Assembly (NCBI RefSeq): GCF_011045075.1
Contig: NZ_JAAKZZ010000001.1
Location: forward strand, 1-64,000
Reading direction: 5' to 3'
Length of the DNA stretch: 64,000 nucleotides
Origin: Streptomyces boncukensis
GTDB taxonomy: Bacteria > Actinomycetota > Actinomycetes > Streptomycetales > Streptomycetaceae
The notes under the pieces: generated by a model
The model's database searches: none
Seen by the model: the letters and a program-made list of their open reading frames with translations, nothing else
What the model was told of the DNA's origin: nothing
In this document: positions 37,967-45,770 of the stretch, in pieces
How positions within the stretch are numbered: position 1 is the first letter of the stretch
How the letters are laid out: every line of letters starts with the position of its first letter
Program-made: the position numbers and the translations under genes

Positions 37967-40900
37967 GTGGCTGGCGAGGACATCGACTACGGGTCCGCGC
38001 GCATCACGATCGTCCTCGACGACGACGACACGGCGTCGGATTCGCGGCAGGTCGCCAACCGCATCCAGAACACCCTGGACCGGGGCACCCGCAACGTCGG
38101 CGTCCAGATCAGGCGGAACATCCAGCGCGGCCTGAACGCGGCGGCCGTGACGGTCCGCGTCGAGCCGGACCTGCGCCGATTCGACGCGGCGCTGATCAAC
38201 GGGCTGCGTGACCTGGGCGGCATCAACGTCCCGGTCACCCCCGATCTGACGGGATTCGTCGAGCGGGTCCGGGCCGTCCTGGCCGGTGTCTCGATTCCGG
38301 TCCGGGTGGTCCCCGACCTCGACGGCTTCGACGCCCGTATCCGGGCGCACCGGCCGCCGGACGTCACGGTCCACGCCAACGTCGACACCGACCGGCTCAG
38401 CCGCACGCTGTCCGGCCTCGGTGGTATCGCCGGGCGGGTCGCCGGTGCGCTGCGGGGTCTCCTCGTCTTTGGCGCTGTCGGCATTGCAGCCGCCAGCGCT
38501 GCGTCCGCCGTCGGCGGCCTCGTCGCCGCGCTCGCCCCTGCGGTCGGGATCATCGCCGCAGCCCCGGCGGCGATCCTCGGCACCCAGGCCGCCCTCGGCG
38601 GCCTGCGCCTCGCCCTCATGGGCGTTTCGGACGCCTTCCAGGCGGCCTTGACCGGCAGCGCGGAGGAGTTCGAGGCGTCGCTTGAGTCGCTGTCGCCGAA
38701 GGCACGCGCCGCCGCGCTCGAAGTGCGGGCACTCAAGCCCGCGTTCGAGGACCTGCGGAACACCGTCCAGGACTCCTTCTTCGGAGTCTTCGAGGGGGAG
38801 ATCACCCAAGCCGCCGAAGCGCTGAGCGGGCCGCTCACCAAGGGCCTGTCCTCCGTCGCTTCGCAGTGGGGCGTCATCGCCGGCAACGCCCTGGAGGCCA
38901 TCCAGGCGCAGCGCTCCATCGCGGCGGTCAACAGCATCTTCGCGGGCACGTCCTCGGCCCTCGCCGGGGTCGGTGCGCAGATCGGGGAAGTCGTCAAGGG
39001 CTTCCTCGAAGTCGGAGGTGCGGTCTCCGAGGCGTTCGGGTCCCGGCTCGGCGCGGCGATCTCCAGCGCGTCGGCACGGTTCGCGACGTTCCTCCAGCAG
39101 GCGGCGCGCGGCGGCCAGGCGGTCGCGTGGGTGGAGACCGCCCTGGGCGTCTTCCAACAGCTCGGCGGCGTCATCAGCAACGTCGGGAGCATCATCTCCG
39201 GTGTCTTCTCCGCCGGGAACGCTGCCGGCGCGGGGTTCCTCGCCAACCTCCAGAAGGTCACTGGCGCGTTCTCCGACTTCGTCAACTCCGCCCGCGGCCA
39301 GGAGGCGATCGGAAACATCTTCGCCACGGTCGGGACGATCGCCGCGCAGCTCGGCCCGATCCTGGCAGCGCTGGTCACACAGGTCGGGGCGATTGCTCCC
39401 GCGCTGGCGCCTATCTTCACGGCGCTCGGCCCGGCGCTCACGAATCTGATCAACGCGCTCGGCCCCGCTCTTGCGGCCATCGCCCCGGCGGTCGCGGAGA
39501 TCGGCGCGGCCCTGGCCGAAGGGCTCGGCATCATCGGCCCGTCCCTGGCCCCGCTCGGCGCGGCGATCGGATCAGTCCTCTCCGCGCTGGCCCCGCTCCT
39601 GCCGCTCGTCGGGCAGCTCGTCGCGGTCGTCGCGCAGATGCTCGCGCCGGTTCTCCAAAACCTCGCGACGCTGTTCCAGCCGATCATCTCTGCGCTGGTC
39701 GGCGCGCTGATGCCGGTTCTGCCGCAGATCAGCCAGGCGTTCACCACGCTGGTGCAGGCCATGGCGCCGCTGGCCGCCGGCGTCGGCCAGGCGGTCGGCC
39801 AGCTCGTCTCGTCCCTGGCTCCAGTCCTGTCAACGCTGGCAGGGGTGCTCGTGCGGGTGGCGACCGCGCTGGTGCCGGTCTACACGGCATTCGCGGACGC
39901 ACTGCTGCCGGTGCTCCCGCCGATCGTGGAGGCGTTCAACGCGATCCTCCAGGCGCTCCTACCGATCCTGCCGCCGATCGCCGGATTGGTCGAGGCTCTG
40001 GCTCCGCTGGTCGTCCTGGCGATCCAGCTCCTGGCGCCCGTCCTCCAGCTCGCCGCCGGGTTCGCGTCCTGGCTGACGATCAACGCAGTCGTCCCGATCA
40101 TCCAGGGCGTCGTCTCGGTGCTGACCTGGCTGATCAACGGCCTGTCGTCGGTGCTGACGTTCATCACGAACCTGCCGACGACGATTGTTACCGCGCTGAC
40201 GACGCTCGGCACGACCATCGCCACGTTCTTCACCAACCTGGTGACGACGATCGGAACGTGGATCTCCACCGCGTTCACGTCGGTGGTGAACTTCTTCACC
40301 AGCCTTCCGGGCCGGATCATGTCCGCGCTGGCCGCGCTGCCCGGCTTGCTGGTGGACCTGTTCGTCAACGCGGTCGCGGCGGTCGGGATCGCCCTGCTGA
40401 CCGCGCTCGCGGGCGTGATCTACCTGTTCACCTCGCTGCCAGGCAAGATCGTGTCCGCGCTGGCGTCGCTCGGCTCCGCGATCGGCGGCGCGTTCTCCCG
40501 CGCCGTGTCCTCCGCCCGGTCAGCGATCTCCTCGTTCATCAGCAGCGCGGTGTCGTTCTTCGCGTCCTTGCCCGGCCGGATCGGTGCCGTGCTGGCCGCG
40601 CTGCCCGGCCGGATCGCGGGCTTGTTCCGGTCGGCCGGTTCGTCCGCGCTGGCCGCTGCCCGCTCCTTCGGCTCGTCGGTCGCCTCGTTCTTCTCGTCGC
40701 TGCCGGGCCGGATCGTGTCCGCTCTGTCCGGGCTCGGTAGCCGGATCGCCGGGGTGTTCCGGTCAGCAGTCGGCGCGGCGCGGCGCGCCGTCTCCTCGCT
40801 GATCTCGTCGATCGTGAGCCTGTTCTCGTCGCTGCCCGGCAAGATCGTCTCCTCACTCGGGAACATCGGCTCCAGGATCGTCAGCAAGATCAAGAGCGGG

Positions 40901-41212
40901 TTGCCGTCAGCGGTCCGGTCGGTCCTTCCCTTCGCGGACGGCGGGATCGTCAAGTCGCCCGTCGTCGGCCTGGTCGGCGAGGCCGGCCCCGAGGTCATCA
41001 TCCCGCTGACCAAGCCCGCCCGCGCTCGGCAACTGGCCGAGCAGTCCGGGCTCGCCGACATGCTGTCCGCCGCCTCTGGCAGCGCAGACAAGACGGGGCC
41101 GCCCGCGCCCACCCGGCAGGGACCGGTGTTCCACATCTACGAAGCAGGCGACGGCCGTGTGACGGCGCACCGCGTCGCGTCCCGTCTCGCCCTGGCCGCT
41201 GGAGTGATCTGA
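37967..41212 (+). CDS. Tape measure protein
   Basis: A 1081-aa protein, the longest tail gene product besides the giant head protein. The N-terminal about 140 residues are hydrophilic; several hydrophobic segments follow (from about 165). The middle repeats 'LAPVL/LGPAL/IAPAL' units, and the C-terminal half repeats 'SLPGRI...ALAGL' modules. The end 'GLVGEAGPEVIIPL' is a signature of tape measure C-termini. It sets tail length and acts in DNA ejection. GTG start inside a predicted hairpin. Confidence 0.9.
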   Translation: MAGEDIDYGSARITIVLDDDDTASDSRQVANRIQNTLDRGTRNVGVQIRRNIQRGLNAAAVTVRVEPDLRRFDAALINGLRDLGGINVPVTPDLTGFVERVRAVLAGVSIPVRVVPDLDGFDARIRAHRPPDVTVHANVDTDRLSRTLSGLGGIAGRVAGALRGLLVFGAVGIAAASAASAVGGLVAALAPAVGIIAAAPAAILGTQAALGGLRLALMGVSDAFQAALTGSAEEFEASLESLSPKARAAALEVRALKPAFEDLRNTVQDSFFGVFEGEITQAAEALSGPLTKGLSSVASQWGVIAGNALEAIQAQRSIAAVNSIFAGTSSALAGVGAQIGEVVKGFLEVGGAVSEAFGSRLGAAISSASARFATFLQQAARGGQAVAWVETALGVFQQLGGVISNVGSIISGVFSAGNAAGAGFLANLQKVTGAFSDFVNSARGQEAIGNIFATVGTIAAQLGPILAALVTQVGAIAPALAPIFTALGPALTNLINALGPALAAIAPAVAEIGAALAEGLGIIGPSLAPLGAAIGSVLSALAPLLPLVGQLVAVVAQMLAPVLQNLATLFQPIISALVGALMPVLPQISQAFTTLVQAMAPLAAGVGQAVGQLVSSLAPVLSTLAGVLVRVATALVPVYTAFADALLPVLPPIVEAFNAILQALLPILPPIAGLVEALAPLVVLAIQLLAPVLQLAAGFASWLTINAVVPIIQGVVSVLTWLINGLSSVLTFITNLPTTIVTALTTLGTTIATFFTNLVTTIGTWISTAFTSVVNFFTSLPGRIMSALAALPGLLVDLFVNAVAAVGIALLTALAGVIYLFTSLPGKIVSALASLGSAIGGAFSRAVSSARSAISSFISSAVSFFASLPGRIGAVLAALPGRIAGLFRSAGSSALAAARSFGSSVASFFSSLPGRIVSALSGLGSRIAGVFRSAVGAARRAVSSLISSIVSLFSSLPGKIVSSLGNIGSRIVSKIKSGLPSAVRSVLPFADGGIVKSPVVGLVGEAGPEVIIPLTKPARARQLAEQSGLADMLSAASGSADKTGPPAPTRQGPVFHIYEAGDGRVTAHRVASRLALAAGVI

Positions 41213-41214
41213 CG

Positions 41215-42648
41215 ATGGCGATCGAGGACTACCTGACTATGGGCGGCGTGGAGATCACCAACAGCGCGCGGCTGGCCACGTATCTGGAGACCGTCGGTTC
41301 GCCGCTCGCAGACCCGGGCGTGTGCGGCTGCCCGACCCTCACCGCGGAAGTCCTGGGCGACGCCCCGTACAGCACACCCGACGCGGACGAAGCCCCGTGG
41401 TACGACCCGGATGTGCCCGAGTCCGCCGACTTCGCGGGGTTCCGCATCCTGTCCATCGACGGGCTGGACGACTACCCGATGCGGCGGGCCACCACCAGCG
41501 CCGTGAGGGGCGGCGCCGCGCTCGGACCGTCCCAGGTGATGCCGCGGACCGTCACCATCACCGGCATCCTCCTCGGCGCCACGTGCTGTGCCGTCGAGTA
41601 CGGCCTGCACTGGCTCGGTGAGGCGATGGCCGGGTGCGCCGGGGCCGGGTGTGACGGCGACTGCATGGAGGTGTTCAACTGCTGCCCGGGCGACGACGAG
41701 GACCCGGAGCTGTTCCGGGCGCGGCACCTGCGCACCGTACGGCGCGTGGCGCTCACCCAGGGGCCGACGGTCACCGCCCGGAACGGCACCGGCTGCACCG
41801 TCGGCGAGTGCTCGATCGGCGCCGACGTCATCACCGTCGAGATCATTCTCGTTGCCGCCACCCCGTGGTTGTGGACGGAGCCCACTCCGGTCCTGGACGT
41901 GCCCCTGCCCTCGGACGACTCCGACGCGTGCGTGACCTGGTGCATCCACGGGGCGACGCCGCCGAGCTGGTGCGTGGAGATCACGGACGCCGAGTGTGCG
42001 CCCGGCAGTATCGCGGCGGCCGTCGTCGACGATGACGCGGCGTGCGCCCGGGCCTGGCCCGTCACCGAGATCGAGCGGGAGACCTGCGGGGGCACGTGCC
42101 GCTTCGCCGCATGCATCGACCCGCTCAGCCGGTGCTCCGACCCGCTGTGTGACATGCCGGCTCCGCCCATGCCGACCTCGCTGGACACCTGCTACTGCCT
42201 GCCCTTGGCCGTGGAGCGCGAGGTGTACGAGATCGACCTGTCCGACCGCCCCGGCTGGTCGCGGGACGTGCCGGTGATCACGGTTCGGTCCGGGAGCACG
42301 GATCTGCGGAACGTCACGCTCACCTTCTACGAACGGCCCCTCGGCGGCGAGGAGATGACCTGTGAGGAGGTCGTCGAGTTCCAGCGCTGCAACCCTCATA
42401 GCCAGTACCACATCAGCTTCGTGCCAGCCCAGGGCGCCGTCGTGCTCGACGGGCAGATCGGCCGGTCCACCGTCCAGTGCGGGGCGTTCTGCGAGACCTC
42501 CCGCGACGTGTACGGGATCGACGGCGCCCCACCGACCTTCAAGCCGTTCACCTGCGGAACGCTGTGCCTGTCCATCGAGACGGACGTGATGCACCCGCCG
42601 TCCGAGCTGGCGAGCATCACCTTCTCCGTCTCCGGCCGGGGCTACTGA
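41215..42648 (+). CDS. Distal tail-like minor tail protein
   Basis: A 477-aa protein right after the tape measure gene, the usual place of Dit. It begins 'LTMGGVEITNSARLATYLET' and has many cysteines ('CAGAGCDGDCMEVFNCC'). The C-terminal part is beta-rich. Disulfides or metal sites may stabilise the tail tip. GTG/ATG choice: ATG at 41215, 2 nt after the preceding stop. Confidence 0.7.
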   Translation: MAIEDYLTMGGVEITNSARLATYLETVGSPLADPGVCGCPTLTAEVLGDAPYSTPDADEAPWYDPDVPESADFAGFRILSIDGLDDYPMRRATTSAVRGGAALGPSQVMPRTVTITGILLGATCCAVEYGLHWLGEAMAGCAGAGCDGDCMEVFNCCPGDDEDPELFRARHLRTVRRVALTQGPTVTARNGTGCTVGECSIGADVITVEIILVAATPWLWTEPTPVLDVPLPSDDSDACVTWCIHGATPPSWCVEITDAECAPGSIAAAVVDDDAACARAWPVTEIERETCGGTCRFAACIDPLSRCSDPLCDMPAPPMPTSLDTCYCLPLAVEREVYEIDLSDRPGWSRDVPVITVRSGSTDLRNVTLTFYERPLGGEEMTCEEVVEFQRCNPHSQYHISFVPAQGAVVLDGQIGRSTVQCGAFCETSRDVYGIDGAPPTFKPFTCGTLCLSIETDVMHPPSELASITFSVSGRGY

Positions 42649-42655
42649 CCGCCGA

Positions 42656-42714
42656 TACCCTGTCTCCGCCGCTGGTTGTGGGCCGGGCACCTTCCTTGAC
42701 GCGAGGGGTCCGGC
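42656..42714 (+). promoter_or_regulatory. Late leader L5 before tail-tip gene
   Basis: TACCCT (42656-42661), then the conserved leader (42669-42687). Bases 42668-42709 are identical to L4 (37920-37961). CCGG in the leader can pair with CCGG next to the ATG. Confidence 0.65.
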
Positions 42715-43779
42715 ATGGCCGTTGCGGGCTGCGGTACACACAGCGCATCAATCACCGACCGGAGCGGGTCCACGGTCAGCCCCGTGCAGATCCTCACCGA
42801 GATCGAATGGACGCGGGCGCTGGACGACACCAGCACCGCCCGGGTCGTCGCCATCCCAGAAGGCGACTGCTGCGAACGGCTCGGCCAGGTCCGCGCCTGG
42901 CGGCACTACCTCAACATCTGGCGGGACAGGCAGCCGGTGTGGTCCGGCCCGATCCTCCAAGTGGAGTGGTCGCCCGGTTCCATCGAGATCTGGGCCGGCG
43001 ACATCCTGGCGCTCCTGGACCGCCGGGTGCCGCACGACACGGTGAACTTCGGCGAAGCGGACCTGGCCGACATCGCCGAGTGGCTGATCCAGGACGGATT
43101 CGCCCCGGACGACCCCGGGCACAGCGTCGAGACGATCGGCCGTACTCGAGTACGCGGCGGCCGGTCGTACCGTCGAGGCATCGGGCAGACCGGTGACCAT
43201 CTGCGCGACCTCGCCGAAGGCGGACTCGACTACACCGCGGTCGGCACCCGCATCATCCTGCTGCCGGAGACGCACACCGGCACGGTCGGAGCGCTCACGG
43301 ACGCCGACCTGCCCGAAGGGCTCATCGTCGCCGAGGACGGCACCGCCCTCGCGTCGCGGTGGATCGTCGCCGGGGACGAGGACGGCGACGTGATGGGGGA
43401 AGCCGGCGGCACCGACCCGTACTACGGCCTGCTGGAGCGGTACGTCGAGCAGACCTCGATCACCACCGACCTGGCGGCCACGGACGCGGCGCGCTCCCGG
43501 CTGCGCGGGTCGCTGCCGGTGCCGGTGTTCATCGACACCCAGCAAGTCACGATCTCGCCGGAGGCCGCCGTCAGCGTGCCGACGCTGGTGCCCGGCTGGT
43601 GCCTGGACATCGCCACCCAGGCCACCTGTCGCCCGATCACCCAACGCTTGAAGATCACCGGTCTGAAGGTCACGGAGAACGGCGGTACGGAATCGACGGC
43701 CGGCAGCGAAAGCGTGCAGGTGCAGGTCGCCGCCACGGGCGCCGAGCGCACGGCCGCCACGCCGTTCGGGGCGGTGTGA
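42715..43779 (+). CDS. Minor tail/tail-tip protein
   Basis: A 354-aa protein with 'WTRALDDTSTARVVAIPEGD', 'YLNIWRDRQPVWSGPI' and 'IWAGDILALLDRRVPH', the pattern of tail-associated proteins that follow Dit in actinophages (the ReqiPepy6 Gp37-like group). The centre ('GQTGDHLRDLAEGGLDY') resembles a baseplate hub fold. It has its own late leader. Confidence 0.7.
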   Translation: MAVAGCGTHSASITDRSGSTVSPVQILTEIEWTRALDDTSTARVVAIPEGDCCERLGQVRAWRHYLNIWRDRQPVWSGPILQVEWSPGSIEIWAGDILALLDRRVPHDTVNFGEADLADIAEWLIQDGFAPDDPGHSVETIGRTRVRGGRSYRRGIGQTGDHLRDLAEGGLDYTAVGTRIILLPETHTGTVGALTDADLPEGLIVAEDGTALASRWIVAGDEDGDVMGEAGGTDPYYGLLERYVEQTSITTDLAATDAARSRLRGSLPVPVFIDTQQVTISPEAAVSVPTLVPGWCLDIATQATCRPITQRLKITGLKVTENGGTESTAGSESVQVQVAATGAERTAATPFGAV

Positions 43780-43780
43780 C

Positions 43781-44194
43781 ATGGCGCTGCGAGGAGGGAT
43801 GAGCCGCCGGGTGCCGGGCAACCCCATGGCCAGCATCCTGCGGGACATTGACCGGCGGACCCGGGCGACGACGCGGCGAGCCCGCCCCGCCCGTCCCGAG
43901 GCCGAGGAGCAGCCCGCCGCGCCCGCGCAGGCCGCGCAGGCCGCGCCGAAACCCACGCCGCCCGGAGTCGCGGCGTTCGCTCTCGTCACCGGCGAAGACG
44001 GCGGGGCGCGGGTGGAGTTCGCGCGGCCCTTCGCTGCGCCCGTGGTGGTGGCCTCGGTGATCGGGGCGGGAACGGGCGTGGCCGTGGTGGAGGAAGTGAC
44101 ATACCGCCACGCCGTCGTACGGGTCGTCAGCAGCTCCGGCACTCGTACTCCGCGCGTGCCGGTGCACGTCATCGTCACGGAGGCGACAGGCTGA
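43781..44194 (+). CDS. Small tail-region protein
   Basis: A 137-aa protein: a basic N-terminus, an Ala/Pro/Gln linker (about 40-65) and a compact beta-rich C-terminus ('GVAAFALVTGEDGGARVEF', 'VVVASVIGAGTGVAVVEE'). This C-terminal unit is like the small H-type/fibre domains used in tails. Two nt separate it from the preceding gene. Confidence 0.65.
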   Translation: MALRGGMSRRVPGNPMASILRDIDRRTRATTRRARPARPEAEEQPAAPAQAAQAAPKPTPPGVAAFALVTGEDGGARVEFARPFAAPVVVASVIGAGTGVAVVEEVTYRHAVVRVVSSSGTRTPRVPVHVIVTEATG

Positions 44195-44212
44195 GCCCTC
44201 GCCCGAGCGCGG

Positions 44213-44845
44213 TCAGGCGCTCGCGTTGTACCTCATGCTGAGCTTCCGGAACCAGTCGCTCTCCAGCAGCCGGTCCCACACGGCCGAGCTGGACGCCGTC
44301 GGCGGCGGCGTATCCGTGTCGAAGGCCCCCCACTTCGCGCCGTCCTTGGGGGCGATGACGGGCGTGAACGGACGACGGCGCCCGTCGGCGTCCCTCGGCT
44401 CGTACCAGTCCTCGGTGCACAGGCCCCATACCTCCTCAAAGAGCCGGCCCGAGAAGTCGCATCCCTCGCGGTGGGAGGCCACGCAGGCGCCCTGCGTCTC
44501 GAAGTCCACGGCCGTTGCCACGAAATACGGCCATGTGCCGCTGGGCTCGTCGTACGGCCCCCACGCCTCGATAGCCGCGACTCCGGTGCGCGTGACGGCT
44601 GCCAGGACCTCGGACAGCGCGTAGGTGTCGGGGCGTACGGCGGATATCTCCACGCGCAGCGTCTCCCACGCCTCCGGCTGGTCCTCGCAGCAGATGTCGC
44701 CGAACTCGGCTATGACTTCGCGCTTCGTTCTGTGACCGGTGGTGAGCACGGTTCGCCTGCCGGCGAGCGTCAGGGCGTCCCGCTCGATGAGGTGCCAGCG
44801 AGTGTCCAGCGGGGTGAGGCGCAACGTTTCTGCCTGGAAGATCAT
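44213..44845 (-). CDS. Minus-strand moron of unknown function
   Basis: A 210-aa protein against the direction of the tail operon. ATG at 44845 is chosen because a TACATT -10 box 6 nt upstream predicts a leaderless transcript; a longer frame would run through late leader L6. It has 'EFGDICCEDQPEAWETLRVE' and 'ACVASHREGCDFSGRLFEEV'. No family is recognised; likely a lysogeny-expressed accessory gene, possibly defence or exclusion. Confidence 0.65.
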   Translation of the reverse strand: MIFQAETLRLTPLDTRWHLIERDALTLAGRRTVLTTGHRTKREVIAEFGDICCEDQPEAWETLRVEISAVRPDTYALSEVLAAVTRTGVAAIEAWGPYDEPSGTWPYFVATAVDFETQGACVASHREGCDFSGRLFEEVWGLCTEDWYEPRDADGRRRPFTPVIAPKDGAKWGAFDTDTPPPTASSSAVWDRLLESDWFRKLSMRYNASA

Positions 44846-44896
44846 GGCCGAAATGTAGTGCCGCGAGCGGGGAGTACGCGACAGGTTCGAGCCGGA

Positions 44897-44958
44897 TACC
44901 CTTCCGTTGTGCCGCTGGTTGTGGGCCGGGCCACGCGAGTCTGCCGGAGGAGGCTGAC
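44897..44958 (+). promoter_or_regulatory. Late leader L6 before glycine-rich fibre gene
   Basis: TACCCT (44897-44902), then the conserved leader (44912-44930). GCCACG just after the leader pairs with CGTGGC (44958-44963), which contains the GTG start codon; GGAGGAGG lies in the loop. Confidence 0.65.
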
Positions 44959-45678
44959 GTGGCATCAGTGTGCGTGTGCTCGGACTACTTCAGGATCACT
45001 GACGACGGCGAGCTGTGTCTGGTCCCGGGCACCATGGGGCTCCGCCTGACCCTCTTCTTCAAGGATGCGGGCACCTACCAGTTCGAGAAGGCTGAGTACC
45101 CCTGGCTGGCCCGTGTCCGCGTCGAGGCGCAGGGCGCAGGCGGCGGTTCCGCGGGTGCCAACGCGGCGGCTGATCAGTGCATTGTCCGCCCCGGTGGCGC
45201 GGGTGGCGGCTGGTCGCAGGCCACTGTGGAAGCGTCCGCGCTCGGGGCCGTGGAGACGATCGTCGTCGGCGCGGGCGGAACCGCGGGCACGGGCAACGGC
45301 ACGGGCGGGGCCGGAGGCAGCAGCAGCTTCGGCGGCTTCGTCGTTGCCAACGGCGGCGACGGCGGAACCGCCGCGCAGTCCTCGGGAACTGTGGCGGACG
45401 CCGTGCAAGGCCCGGCCGGCCCTTTCGCTGGCACGGGACAGTACGCCTCCGGCGGCGGCGCGGGCGGCGCAGGTATCCGACTGTCGGGAACCAACGGTCA
45501 GTCAGGCGCGGGCGGTGAGTCCCGGCTTGGGCACGGAGGCTTTGCCCGCGCTGCCGACGGTGTCGGGACGGCGCCCCGCGGCTACGGCGGCGGCGCAGGC
45601 GGCGCCCTCTCATACGGCGGCGACTTCGACGGAGCGGACGGCGGCTCCGGCCTCGTCATCGTCGAGCTGTACGGCTGA
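44959..45678 (+). CDS. Glycine-rich tail fibre protein
   Basis: A 239-aa protein. A short N-terminal attachment part ('GLRLTLFFKDAGTYQFEKAE') is followed by a long region of GG-A/S repeats (about 55-235, for example 'GAGGGSAGAN', 'GGAGGSSSFGG'), ending 'GSGLVIVELYG'. This is the polyglycine-sandwich type used by phage adhesins for receptor binding. Own late leader. Confidence 0.75.
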   Translation: MASVCVCSDYFRITDDGELCLVPGTMGLRLTLFFKDAGTYQFEKAEYPWLARVRVEAQGAGGGSAGANAAADQCIVRPGGAGGGWSQATVEASALGAVETIVVGAGGTAGTGNGTGGAGGSSSFGGFVVANGGDGGTAAQSSGTVADAVQGPAGPFAGTGQYASGGGAGGAGIRLSGTNGQSGAGGESRLGHGGFARAADGVGTAPRGYGGGAGGALSYGGDFDGADGGSGLVIVELYG

Positions 45679-45713
45679 CATTGACGTTCCGGCGAGGGTT
45701 CGCCGGGGCAACG

Positions 45714-45770
45714 TAGACTCGATACCGCTGCTGGTTGTGGGCCGGGCCGAGAACACCCCGAGAGGTGATC
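45714..45770 (+). promoter_or_regulatory. Late leader L7 before tailspike gene
   Basis: TAGACT (45714-45719), then a variant of the leader with one change (CTGCTGGTTGTGGGCCGGG, 45728-45746). GGGCC in the leader can pair with GGCCC (45773-45777), which covers the ATG of the tailspike gene. Confidence 0.6.

Noticed and set aside
44846..44965. N-terminal extension of the minus-strand moron through late leader L6
   Set aside because: It would translate the antisense of the conserved leader; the internal ATG at 44845 has a promoter-like TACATT at leaderless distance.
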